From Anaeramoeba flamelloides (Eukaryota; Metamonada; Anaeramoebidae), in assembly GCA_027625915.1 (NCBI GenBank), contig JANTQA010000047.1:1674001-1738000 (forward strand): DNA of 64,000 nucleotides, read 5' to 3'. Each line of letters starts with the position of its first letter. The stretch's first letter is position 1. Below the pieces are notes generated by a model. It was not told the origin of the DNA and did no database searches. It saw only the letters and a program-made list of their open reading frames with translations. Shown piece after piece: positions 45,918 through 55,690 of the stretch. The translations under genes and the position numbers were made by a program.

Positions 45918-46944
45918 ATTGGGATTCTATCAATCAAAAAAATAGAAATTTCAGTATGGCTTTTTTAGTATTAAATAGTTCTCATGTATGGAGCAAATAC
46001 AATGTAAATGACCAGAGCCTTAAAGCAAATCTCACAAGAATTAAAAAAAGTAAGTAAAAAAAAAAATTCAATAAAATTAATTCTACTTGGGTTTACAATT
46101 AAAATCAAAATTTGAAAATTTACCAAGTTTAAATTTTGGTGTTATATAATATTTTGAATTGTATTTTTTTTTCTAATAATAAATCTATTATTTGGACTTT
46201 TTTTATTTTAAAATAATGGAAAAAAAAATTAAAATGATATTTAAAAATGAAAACATTTAAGACTAATTAAACAATTAAAGCCGATTTGACAATTTTTTTC
46301 CTAAATTGTAAATAATTTAAAATTTATTTCTAACATTTAAGGGTTTATCATATACCTCTATTTATCACTAAATAAAGTATTTTGTGATTGGAAACAAAAG
46401 ATATTTACACTTTCCGTTTCCAATGGCTCTAAAAAATTGTATTAATATTATTGAACAATAAATTAAATCGAATTTTTAGGAAAGATCACGCTATTAAAAA
46501 TTTGATAATTGTTTATTACACCTTTAAAAAATCTTGTACAATTCTGAAAAGAGAACTTAAAATAATATTATTTTGAATATTTAATATTTAATATTTAGAA
46601 TATCAAAAGTAACTTTATTTTCATTTATTTCTTTTTAATATTCACTCAATAATTATTACCACAAAAATCTAAAAATTGATTATTATTATTTTTTTTTTTC
46701 AGAAACTAATTGTATTATCAATATTAATTCCAATATATAGTAATAATTTGTCAAAATAATCTCATAGATAAAGTTTTAATCATTAATAAAAAAAAGCATT
46801 ATTTGTTCTTCAAACCTATTAACGTTTCCAAGAAAAATATATGAAAAATATTTATCAACTTTGAATTCTTTCGAAAATTTAATCAACTTATAATTTTTTT
46901 TTCAGTATTCAGATGTTTTTTCTAAAATTCTAGATTTGTTATTA
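45914..46944. other. Intergenic, no gene seen
   Basis: AT-rich, no coding-like frame or recognised repeat. Confidence 0.45.
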
Positions 46945-47125
46945 GAGTAAGTCACTTTTAAGGCAGAAACTATAAATTGTATTTCAGATACAAAAAAAAC
47001 TCAAAAACAGATATTTTTTCATTTATTTTTCACTCAGATTATTTCCCACAATCTGAATTTTGTGCCTAGTTTGAGAATTGTTTTTGCCATAATTTTCATT
47101 GTAAGTTTGTTTCTTAAAAGTAAAT
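46945..47125. repeat. Family E element, copy E4 (worn)
   Basis: AGTCACTTTTAAGGCAGAAAC at one end and a degraded mirror (TTTCTTAAAAGTAAATT) at the other. It abuts C2 directly. Confidence 0.55.
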
Positions 47126-47662
47126 TAAAATTCAAAATTTTCCACATAGCTAAATTAGCCAAAAGAAATACAATAATACAATCTCATTCAAATTGCAAAT
47201 AAATTTAGATTTTTGAAAAATAGAAAATCATTTTTTGAACTTTTAGTTTTTGTTTTCATTTCATTTTTTGAATTAGGTAACTCTTGCGGTTCGATCAACA
47301 TTTTTTTTCAACAATTGATATTAGGTTAAAGTCAAGTTGTTCCAAATAGAAGAACTCAAATAAAATTAATAGGTAGTATCTGACCATTTGATCGATCAAT
47401 GTTCCCTATTGAATTTCAACATATTTACCAATATATTTTTTTTGTTTTGCTCCATCTCCAATATTTTTAATACACCCATTGATTTATTAGTATTGATAAT
47501 TATTTATTTTTTTGTTTTGTGAGTATTGTAATTTATAAACAAGTGCTAACATTTCAAATAGCGAATAGTTATAATTTGGTATTTCTTCGTGAATTGATTA
47601 AATAAGTTTTGTTTTTTCACAAATCGAATTTTGGTGTGTTAAAAATTCTGAATTGGGGTTTA
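47126..47662. repeat. Family C element, copy C2
   Basis: 537 bp, starts TAAAATTCAAAATTTTCC and ends GAATTGGGGTTTA. It matches C1 in reverse over the full length. Confidence 0.85.
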
Positions 47663-48792
47663 TATTAGACTATTATAAACTCCATTTCACTCAAAGTACC
47701 CAGCCAAAAATGAAAAAGTAACTTTATTTTTAAGAATCAACCAAACTTATATTGTTTAGAAATACGAGAAATAATAAACTTCTTATAAGAGACGATAATT
47801 ATAAAAGAAAAAAGCCTGAACAAACCATAAATTTCAAAAAAAAAAAAATGTTAAAAAATTTTTTGGGCCCCATTCATTGGAACGTCTCGTGCAAAATTCT
47901 CAATTTCTTTAGGAAATTAAAATCGTTGATAATAAGATTTTTTACTTGTAAATGTATGAATTTTAAAAGAACTTACAAAACTTAACTTTTCTTAAGGTTA
48001 TTTCGTTTTTCAAACATTTTTTTTTCAAAGTGATTTTTAAAAAAAAAAATAAAAAAGAAAAGAAAAAAACAAAAAAAAAAAAAAAAAAAAAAAAAGCAAA
48101 TAGCAAAAAACAAAAAAAACAAAATTATACAAAATGAGAAAAAATGATTTTGATCTAAAAATTGAAAATTTTAGTTTGATAAGAGTAATGAATTAAACTC
48201 ATAGAATGTCTTCCATTTCTTCAATAAAACTGGACCCCTTTGACTGAAAAAGAGTTTACAATAATGTTTAATTGAAGAACTCAAGGCATGGTAATATTTT
48301 ACTAATCATAATATATAAAGACATTTGAAGCATGTTGTACTTATAGGAATGACTTTCAATTGTAATATACTTTAATTTTAGACTTCTTCATGGAAACACT
48401 AATCCTTAAAATAGTTTCCTGTTTTTTAAAATTTAATTAAAAAATATTTCACTTGTATTTTTTATTTTATTTTCATTTACTTATAAATCTTATTCTAAAG
48501 ATCAATTGAACTTCCCTTAACTCATTTTAATACGATAAAATTGTTATATAGGATACTTCATGATTTCCTTTACTTTTAAAATAATAAGAAACAAAAATTT
48601 CATTTAATTGTCCAAAAAAATCAGATCCCAAAAATTAAAATAAATCATCAAAGTCCAGCAATTCTAAAAAGTAAAAATTAATATTATAAGTTTATTTTAT
48701 AGAATATCAAAAAATTGACAAGTTACATGAAATATTGAATCTTTTTTGGAAAGCACTTGAAAATATTGTTCAATTTATTTTGAAACTAATAA
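47663..48792. other. Intergenic, low complexity
   Basis: AT-rich, with A tracts at 48069-48095. The frame at 47752-47985 contains GGGCCCC but shows no recognisable protein. Confidence 0.4.
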
Positions 48793-49169
48793 GCTCCATC
48801 CAAAAATGTGGGGCAAAAAAATATCCATCAATATAAGAATAAATTCTTTATTCAGTTATTAAACTCAAAACTTTAGACAAAAAAAAACGAAGCCATTAAT
48901 AATAATAAAACTCTTGATTAAAATTTGTGTTTATTGATCAAAGTTCGAAGAATAAAAAATAAAAATAAAAAAAAAAAAATTGCCACTAATTTTTGGAAAA
49001 ATATCCAAAATTAGTAATGTTTATTTAACAATCTTTAGTTCGATCTTTTTTTCAATTTTTTTTTTTGATAATGTGTAAAATCATACTTCAATATATTTTT
49101 GATTTGATCTTTAGCTTTTTTGTTTTTCATTTGATTATTAACTTTTTGTTTTTCCCATTAACTTTTTTT

Positions 49170-49207
<38 letters not shown>

Positions 49208-49694
49208 TTAAAAAAAGCAAACTGAATGAAAAAAAAAAAAAAACCTTCTCATTTTTTCTTTTTTCTTTGTTTATCTCACCTCTTTAATTGAAGTGTACAA
49301 CTGTTCTGAGCAATTTTTCCACCAACGTCCATCGAAGTCAACTCAATTGTTTAGAATAAAAAGAATTCATGGTTGATTTCTTATCACATCTCTTCTGAAC
49401 TTTGTTAAATTTTGGACAATAATAATAACAAAGTAAAAATGAAAAAAATGAAGAATTCGAAAAACTAATGAAATGAGAAATTTGACTCTATTATTTTTTC
49501 AAAATTAAAAATTTTGCAAAATAATTTTAATTCAAAAAAAAATATTTAGAATCCATTAATAAAACTTCAAAATACAAGAAATTAAGTATGATATGTTAAA
49601 AAACATATTATTGTTGTACATTTTGTATAATTGAATTAATATTAAGAAATAATTATTGAAATAAAAAATGCCCTATATTATTGGAAATAGCTTA
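48793..49694. repeat. Possible family K element, copy K4 (diverged)
   Basis: The ends AGCTCCATCCAAAAATGTGG and, in reverse, AGCTATTTCCAATAATATAGG resemble the K ends. The interior holds a T30 run (49171-49200) and is not clearly related to K1/K2. Confidence 0.4.
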
Positions 49695-50089
49695 GTAATT
49701 ATCTTGTATTTTTAGAGAAAAATTGATTAAGGTAATTAACTAAATTTCATAATAAATAGCCCGATTTTTTTTCTTTATTTTTTTACTTTTTCTTAATAAA
49801 TTTTTAGATGAAAAACAAATATTTCTTGTTTATAGAATTGAATATTAAAATTGTAATTTTTTTTGATTATAATAGATCATTTCAATTTATATAAATATAG
49901 ATTTTCCAAATTTGATTTTTAATGGCAAATAGTTTTGAAATGGAGTTTACTATATATATAAACTCATTTTCAAACAAAAGGAAACCTCAAAAATCATCAA
50001 TACTATTGAATTTGATTTTTAATAAGATAATTACTTATTGGTGATTTTTCATTTTAATTATTCATTTTTTCATTTTTGTTTTTTTATTT

Positions 50090-50290
50090 ATGGATATTGA
50101 ACAGTTGGAAAATAAAAAAACAAGAAAAGAAGAATCCAATTTGAAAATAATCTACCAGTATAAAAATGGAAACAGTTTAAGTTTGATTTCGAATGAACTA
50201 GATATAGGAATTAAGAAAAAACATTATTGGATTGATACATAGAACAAAGAAAAGAAAAAATCAAGATAAATTCAATTCCAACAAAAAACA
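50090..50290 (+). pseudogene. Decayed copy of the 67-aa gene at 16295
   Basis: The start is kept (MDIEQLENKKTRKEESN) and the first 39 or so codons align with the copy at 16295. Near the matching LDIEELRK block, two bases are missing (GATATAGGAATTAAG against GATATAGAGGAATTAAG), which shifts the frame to an early stop. Flanks are duplicated over about 700 bp (49965-50660). Confidence 0.6.
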
Positions 50291-50971
50291 GATAAATTGT
50301 GGTTTTATATTGAATATGAGACTTTAACGAATAAAAGTTTGACGACTAAAGAATTATCAATAGAATGTATGAAACTTTTTCTCAATTTGCCTTGTTCAAT
50401 GTCTTTTTATTGATTTTATAATTTTTTTTCTATACAATTTACAAAAGGAGATTTCTCATTCCAAATAAAATGTCACACCAATTTTTAAAATATTGAATTT
50501 TAATTTTGATTGTTTTGTTTTAATGAGTTTTAAAGATTCAGTTGAGTGTTTTTTTATGTTTTAAAGCATTTCTTAGATTTTAGAATAATACTACAATTAA
50601 TTTGATTCAATTATGAATATTTCTTAGAATTTTTTGTGCCCTTTTATTTGAAAAAGAATTTATATATATATATATACCAGTGAATTTAAAAGTTAAAAAA
50701 AATATAAAAAAATAACAGATTGTAAAAAGATAAATAAACTATCATTCAAAATCATTGGCCCATCAAAAATCAAAATTTAAAGAAAAATATTTTTAATACT
50801 TGTAGTTATCTATTATAATATCAAAATTTTTATTTTAGTATTTAGTTCACTACTCCAGGGGTCTTTGTTTTTCTTCAAAAAATAAAATAAAAAAAGTTAA
50901 AAAAAATTTTAAAAAAAATTGGGCAATTTATTTTCAATGAAGCATTACATGAAAAAAAATTTTTTTAAAAA
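50291..50971. other. Rest of the duplicated segment and intergenic DNA
   Basis: Up to about 50660 it matches the 3' flank of the ORF at 16295. After that, no gene is seen. Confidence 0.5.
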
Positions 50972-51538
50972 TTAATAAAACCCATTTATTGATTCTCCTT
51001 CCCTTTGAATAACTAAATCTAATCTCTTTGTCATATTTGAAACCAATTTTTCCATTAATTCATCTGTTACTTCTTTCAAATTTTTCATTTTTATTTTCCA
51101 TTTTAACAAAACACTTTTGAAAAAATAAAAAAGAGAAAAAATGATTTATTTGCAAACTTTTCATTGTGAGAGGAAAAACTTCTAAACGATACAAAAGCAA
51201 TTCAAAATTGAAATATAAGGTGGGCCATTTATTTTGAATTTTAGTTTATTAACTGTTTTTATGACAAAATTCAAATAATAACAACTCATTATCAAGCTTC
51301 AATTTAATTGTGGTGAACAGTAAACGAAAATAGCTCTTTTGTTTGGGTTCAAGTGATTTTTTAGCTGATATTACTCTCACAAAATATTCAAATTAATTAA
51401 TGGTATAAATAATGAAAAGGAGATCATATTTAGACTAATTTTCCTTTTTTTAGTTTCTTTAATATCTCTTTTATTCAGAATTCTTGCTTCATCCAAAAGG
51501 TGTTTCAAAAAAATAAACCAAAGAAACTTTTTTGAAAA
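50972..51538 (-). CDS. Unrecognised spliced gene, 3' three exons
   Basis: Three exons join in phase (51538-51436, 51373-51283, 51113-50972) and give the last 111 residues of a protein. Readable parts are KHLLDEARILNKRDIKETKK, SAKKSLEPKQKSYFRLLFTT and the C-terminal helix KEVTDELMEKLVSNMTKRLD. The tail IQREGESINGFY ends at TAA. The helical end faintly recalls an R-SNARE core (L...N....LD.V..R.GE), but no trans-membrane or prenyl end follows, so I do not assign it. Upstream exons towards 52 kb are likely (a VAELCYI-type stretch near 51660) but I could not join them. It is divergent from the plus-strand gene at 52095. Confidence 0.4.
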
Positions 51539-52094
51539 CTGGAAACAGCAACCAATTACTTTGAAATTTAACTTTTTAAAAAGACAAAGAAAATTACAAA
51601 ATATGCGAAAATTTGTTTCACCGTTTATTTTTCAAATACTTATATAACACAGCTCAGCCACTAATTTGATATCAGTACTTTTCAAGAGTTACTATTTATT
51701 GGAAAATAAAAAGATCAAAATTTTCTTTCGGCTTTCCAAAAAAATCACATTACCAAGAATTATTAACAAATCAAAAGAAATTTTAAGTACCATATTCTCA
51801 AAAGGAAATTAAATAGAATTTAAGATTGATTTTGTGAAATTAAAAAGTAGAAAATTTCAATATTAGCAAAATCTTTTATTTTTAAAGCTGAATGAAAATT
51901 TTGTTCCATTTATTTGGTCACAAATAGTCATCTTGAAAGCAAAATAAAACAATTTTCTCAGTCCAAAAATTGAAGTGAGCCCAGTGGCAACAAAAAGTTG
52001 GAAAAAAATTAAACCACAAAAATATTTCATTATTTTGTAACATTTATTTCTCTCAAAATAGTTTTTGTGATTAATTTCAAGTACTGAATCAAGA

Positions 52095-52755
52095 ATGAAA
52101 TCAACAGATTTACTAGACAACCCAAGGACATTACTTGAGGAAGATCAAGAAGAAAATCAAAAAGAAGATCCCGAAATCACTGCTGAAAAACAACGGCACA
52201 ATTATATGAGAATTCAAGGAACAACACTCTTACGACTTCCAGAGTCCATTTATGATAGTCTTTATCGTTCAGATTCCTTGCCACCAAAAGAAAAACAAAA
52301 AACAACACCTTTAAACGACGAAACATTAGACAAACTGCCAATGGAAAGTATGTCTATCTCTTTTTTGAATATTCCTTGTTTTACAATCCCAATTTATTTT
52401 TTTTTTTAATATTCATTTTTGTTGGTTTGTTGAAAATAAAAAGAAATGCTGACAACTTCTAAAAAATCACTCTCTAGTCTTTAGTTTTGAATTTCTTGAT
52501 AATTTTGGAAACACTGATCCCTTTGAACAAATTTTCATCAAGAAAGGCTTTTTTTTGTGTGTATCTACTTTTAGAAAAAAAACAATTTTCTGTTGTCCAG
52601 CCGACTGTAAAAAAAAAAAATTAACACCAAGGAAAATACTTTGCACTTACACACATGGTCAAAAAAATTCAAAAAACCTTTTTAATTCATCTAAAAAGTT
52701 TTTTACAGCTCATTTAAGAGTTGTTAGATTTGAATTCGTCAAAATTTTTGCTTAA
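52095..52755 (+). CDS. Unrecognised two-exon protein, 176 aa
   Basis: Exons 52095-52347 (GTATGT donor) and 52478-52755 join in phase. It starts MKSTDLLDNPRTLLEEDQEE, has an acidic N-terminus, then RIQGTTLLRLPESIYDSLYR. Exon 2 gives FEFLDNFGNTDPFEQIFIKK and a Cys-containing FCCPADCKKKKLTPRKILC. No domain is recognised. Coding support comes from varied codons, a clean joint and higher GC. The stop lies 33 bp from the stop of the minus-strand gene at 52789, a tail-to-tail pair. Confidence 0.5.
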
Positions 52756-52788
52756 TTTTCTATATTCCCAAAAGATACCGGGAAAAAA

Positions 52789-53011
52789 CTAACTCGATTT
52801 CAACTGTAAAACACCATGACAACTTGCACCAACATTAAACAAAGGACCAACTACACTGTCAAAGTGGATTAAACTGACTTGTCCTTGAATTTTAACTGGG
52901 AAAAAAATATTCACCCATTCTTTTTTTTCTTCTCTTTCTTTGTAAATCAAAGAAAGAAATTTTATTTTAATTACGAACAAATAAGGGCTTTTTTTCGATC
53001 TTATGGATTGT
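52789..53011 (-). CDS. Unrecognised spliced gene, last two exons
   Basis: Exons 53011-52975 and 52895-52789 join in phase after strong acceptors (TTTATTTTAG and TTTTTTTCCCAG). The final 48 residues read TIHKIEKKPLFVLKIQ, then GQVSLIHFDSVVGPLF, then NVGASCHGVLQLKSS and stop. The hydrophobic/beta pattern looks like a compact domain end but no family is recognised. Upstream exons are missing; a small CACTA-like element (53121-53297) probably lies in the next intron. Confidence 0.45.
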
Positions 53012-53120
53012 CTAAAATAAATTCACAATAGGTATACGTATGGTTCAAAGCATTATTGAATTATATTCTTTATCTCTTGATATCCAGAACAACTCTCAAA
53101 TTTTCAATTTTAGAAATACT

Positions 53121-53297
53121 CACTACAAAAAATCTCGTGACTTTTATCAAGCTTTCAGCCTTTTCAAACACTTTCAGACAATTTTCAAACCTTTCAAACA
53201 CTTTCCAAAACTTTCAAAGACTTTCCCCACGCTTTTAAAGAGGAAATACTTTGCAAAAGTGATAAGCTTTGTAAAAGTCACGAGATTTTTTGTAGTG
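53121..53297. mobile_element. 177-bp CACTA-like miniature element
   Basis: Perfect 26-bp inverted ends starting CACTACAAAAAATCTCGTG at 53121 and mirrored at 53297. The interior has tandem CTTTCAAACA and CTTTCAGACA-type motifs, like the subterminal repeats of CACTA (En/Spm) transposons. No transposase. Flanking 3-bp duplications are not clear. Confidence 0.7.
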
Positions 53298-53414
53298 CTG
53301 AAATTTTCCCAAACCAAATTCTGAATTCCTAATTGTTCCTGAAAACCACAACCCATTCATGATTGAAAAGAGTTGATTTTTTCAACAAGGTTTTTCTAGG
53401 AAACTAGATAACAC

Positions 53415-53609
53415 TTGCCTTCGAATAAAAATAATTGGGTTGTGGAAACTACTACCAACTTACAATTAACAACTACGTTTCGGATTTATCAAATAGCCTC
53501 AGCACCTTTTGTAACAATGTCATCTAAATTGAGAACTCAGGATCTTCAAAATATACTCCAATTAGGATCAAAATTGCATTTTTTGTATAATTTTTTTAAT
53601 GAAAAATGA
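53415..53609 (+). other. Coding-like open stretch, unassigned
   Basis: Open frame with protein-like text (TTTFRIYQIASAPFVTM) but no ATG at its head and a stop just upstream without a usable acceptor. It may be an exon of an unresolved plus-strand gene or chance. Confidence 0.2.
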
Positions 53610-53775
53610 ACAAAAAATTTTGAGATACCTAAACTCGAACACCCTTAGCTAAGAAAGGTAAAAATAAAAAAGAAAAATAACCCAAATTTTCTAAATTTAA
53701 AAAATTACGATAATTTCAAACATTTTAAATAAACACACAAAACTTTAAAAAATTCACATTTTCTTTGATTTTTGA

Positions 53776-53978
53776 TCATTCGGGAACAGGAATTGTTCTA
53801 TTATCTCCATAAATCAGATTAATTCCGATAAAAGAGTTGTAGTTTTGTCTTAATTTTTTTGATTTTGATTCTTTTTGTTTTTTCTTTAATTGACGTTCTC
53901 AACAACTCTTTTGCATATATGTTATCTCACCGATTTGATTTTTGAACAGAAACAATCCTTGCAAACATATAAAAACAT
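53776..53978 (-). CDS. Possible 51-aa Cys-rich microprotein
   Basis: ATG at 53978 opens MFLYVCKDCFCSKIKS. A 47-nt GT-AG intron (53930-53884) would join it in phase to a second exon, which reads KKLRQNYNSFIGINLIYGD and ends RTIPVPE, stop TGA. The exon text is protein-like, with C-x2-C-x-C at the start. The intron is much shorter than others in the window (99 nt and up), so the joint is uncertain. No family is recognised. Confidence 0.3.
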
Positions 53979-54105
53979 CTTTATTTATTTTTTTGTGTTA
54001 TATTTTTTTTTGTCTGTCTTGTTTCTCTCAAAACCTAATTGTTAGTATCAAGACAATTTGTGCTGAGGTTGTGTGGGGACGCTTTTTAAGAACTTTTCAT
54101 GAAAG

Positions 54106-54345
54106 GATCTTTTGAATATTATATTTCAAAAAATTAGTCAATGTTTGGAATTTTTAGAAAACACACTTTTACAGTTTAAAAGAAAAAATGATCTTTTTGG
54201 GAAATGGGAATTTTGTTGGATTAGATACAATATCAAACCCATCCCTGTGTCTTATTATCAAAATATATCTTTGTATGAAATAAATAAGGATTGGTCATCA
54301 AAAAATACAAATTTCCTACATTTTGACCCTTTATTTCACTTTTAA
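54106..54345 (+). CDS. Exon-like fragment, faintly TFIIIC subunit 5-like
   Basis: Open from a possible acceptor (GAAAG) at 54105 to TAA at 54345. The segment LFGKWEFCWIRYNIKPIPVS followed by YYQNISLY recalls the GPW..LWIRFGYDP....YQVLDFR block of TFIIIC subunit 5 (GTF3C5/Tfc1) in order and spacing. The invariant Gly-Asp-Pro part is not kept. Upstream exons could not be found, so this may be a diverged gene, a relic or chance similarity. Confidence 0.3.
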   Translation, partial: DLLNIIFQKISQCLEFLENTLLQFKRKNDLFGKWEFCWIRYNIKPIPVSYYQNISLYEINKDWSSKNTNFLHFDPLFHF

Positions 54346-54482
54346 AACCCTTTTAATTTACTTCCTATAACTATAAAAAAAACCCAAAAAAATCTAGACA
54401 AGATGCCAGGGTTTTATAAATTGTTCTAAAGGGAAATTTTCTCAAAAAGCTAACTTTTACAAACTCTCTTTTTCATTTTTTG

Positions 54483-54536
54483 AAATCACAGAAATCACAG
54501 AAATCACAGAAATCACAGAAATCACAGAAATCACAG
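54483..54536 (+). repeat. 9-bp tandem repeat, six units
   Basis: Six perfect copies of AAATCACAG followed by AAACGAGG. The repeat is young and identical between units. No ORF crosses it usefully. Confidence 0.95.
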
Positions 54537-54967
54537 AAACGAGGACAGACAATTTTAGGAAAAATATTTTATTTTTTACTTAGATCTAACTGGGCAAAAC
54601 TTTGTGTGATTTGTCCACCACTAAGTATTGATTAGAGCACACATAAAACCCATTTTCAATTTGAAACGTAGTTCTTAAGAATCTGATCATTGAAAAATTT
54701 CAAATTCCGAAAAATTTCAAAATTTTATAGTTCTTCTGGATATCAAGAGATAAAGAATATAATTCAAAAATGTTTTGAAATTTAAGTCCCTCGTAGTGTC
54801 TTTATTTTAGATTGTTCCTAAGAGACCAATAACACTTTTTTATTTTTTTTTTTCCCAAAGTCAATAGAGTACTTATTTTGCACAAGAATACAATTAAACC
54901 CAATAAACAAACTCCTTGATCAACTTTAGAGAAATAAATTCTCATTTTGAAAAAGAGTTCATTTTTT

Positions 54968-55225
54968 TACTGGTATTTGATATTTAAATGGGATAAAATT
55001 TCAGCTGATTAACTTTTTTTGCAATTCTGTAATAAGATTTTTTATTTAGATTTCTTAGTTTACCCAATATATAATAAAAAAGAACCAATAAAAAAAAGAA
55101 CCAAACAAATAAAATAAAGACATATTACAATCTATTTCTTTGAAATCGTTCTTTGTAATTTCAAAGAAAAATAGAAATAGAAGAAAGGAAGTAAAAATTC
55201 TTCTCATTTATAATTCAAATACCAG
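54968..55225. repeat. Family G element, copy G4 (diverged)
   Basis: Starts TACTGGTATTTGATATTTAAA and ends ATAATTCAAATACCAGATTA. The ends are well kept and the interior is longer than in G1/G2. Confidence 0.6.
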
Positions 55226-55383
55226 ATTAATTAATTTTCAGAAAAAAAGATCAGAATCTTTTCACAGTTTGAATTTTTGGATTTTAATGGTGGAGTTTTT
55301 CGTTTTTTTTTTTTGTCAGAATTCCTAAATTTTTATTGAGAAAAAAAGATAAATCTTTTCAGTTTGTTTTTGATTTATGGATT

Positions 55384-55690
55384 ACATATTTAAACATCAA
55401 TACTGAGTAACTTTAATGTGATTTAATATTAAGTTTTGAAAAATATAAACAAAATGTGTTTTTTTTTTTTTTTGCCTATTTTTGATTTTGAGTGTTTCTG
55501 TGATGTCAAAATTTTTGGAATGAAGAAGGTTTATTGTTAAGGGTTAAATGTCATAGAAAAACATTTAACCTGTTAATGAGAGAGAATTTTGAGGGCATTA
55601 AATTGGTAAATTCTAATCCAAAGAGTGTATAGAAATAGTCATTAAAAGCATTTTAAACTTAATTTGGTTTTCCCAAATAAGGTTGAAATA
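55384..55690 (+). repeat. Partial copy of the composite C3 element
   Basis: Matches 5469-5760 in the same orientation, running through the inner end (ATGTCAAAATTTTTGGAATG) and the outer arm (AGAGTGTATAGAAATAGTCA) in one piece. The other half is absent. Confidence 0.7.

Noticed and set aside
45833-46057. 74-codon ORF with an Ile-Tyr repeat
   Set aside because: It is a (TA)n microsatellite read in frame, followed by unremarkable AT-rich sequence.
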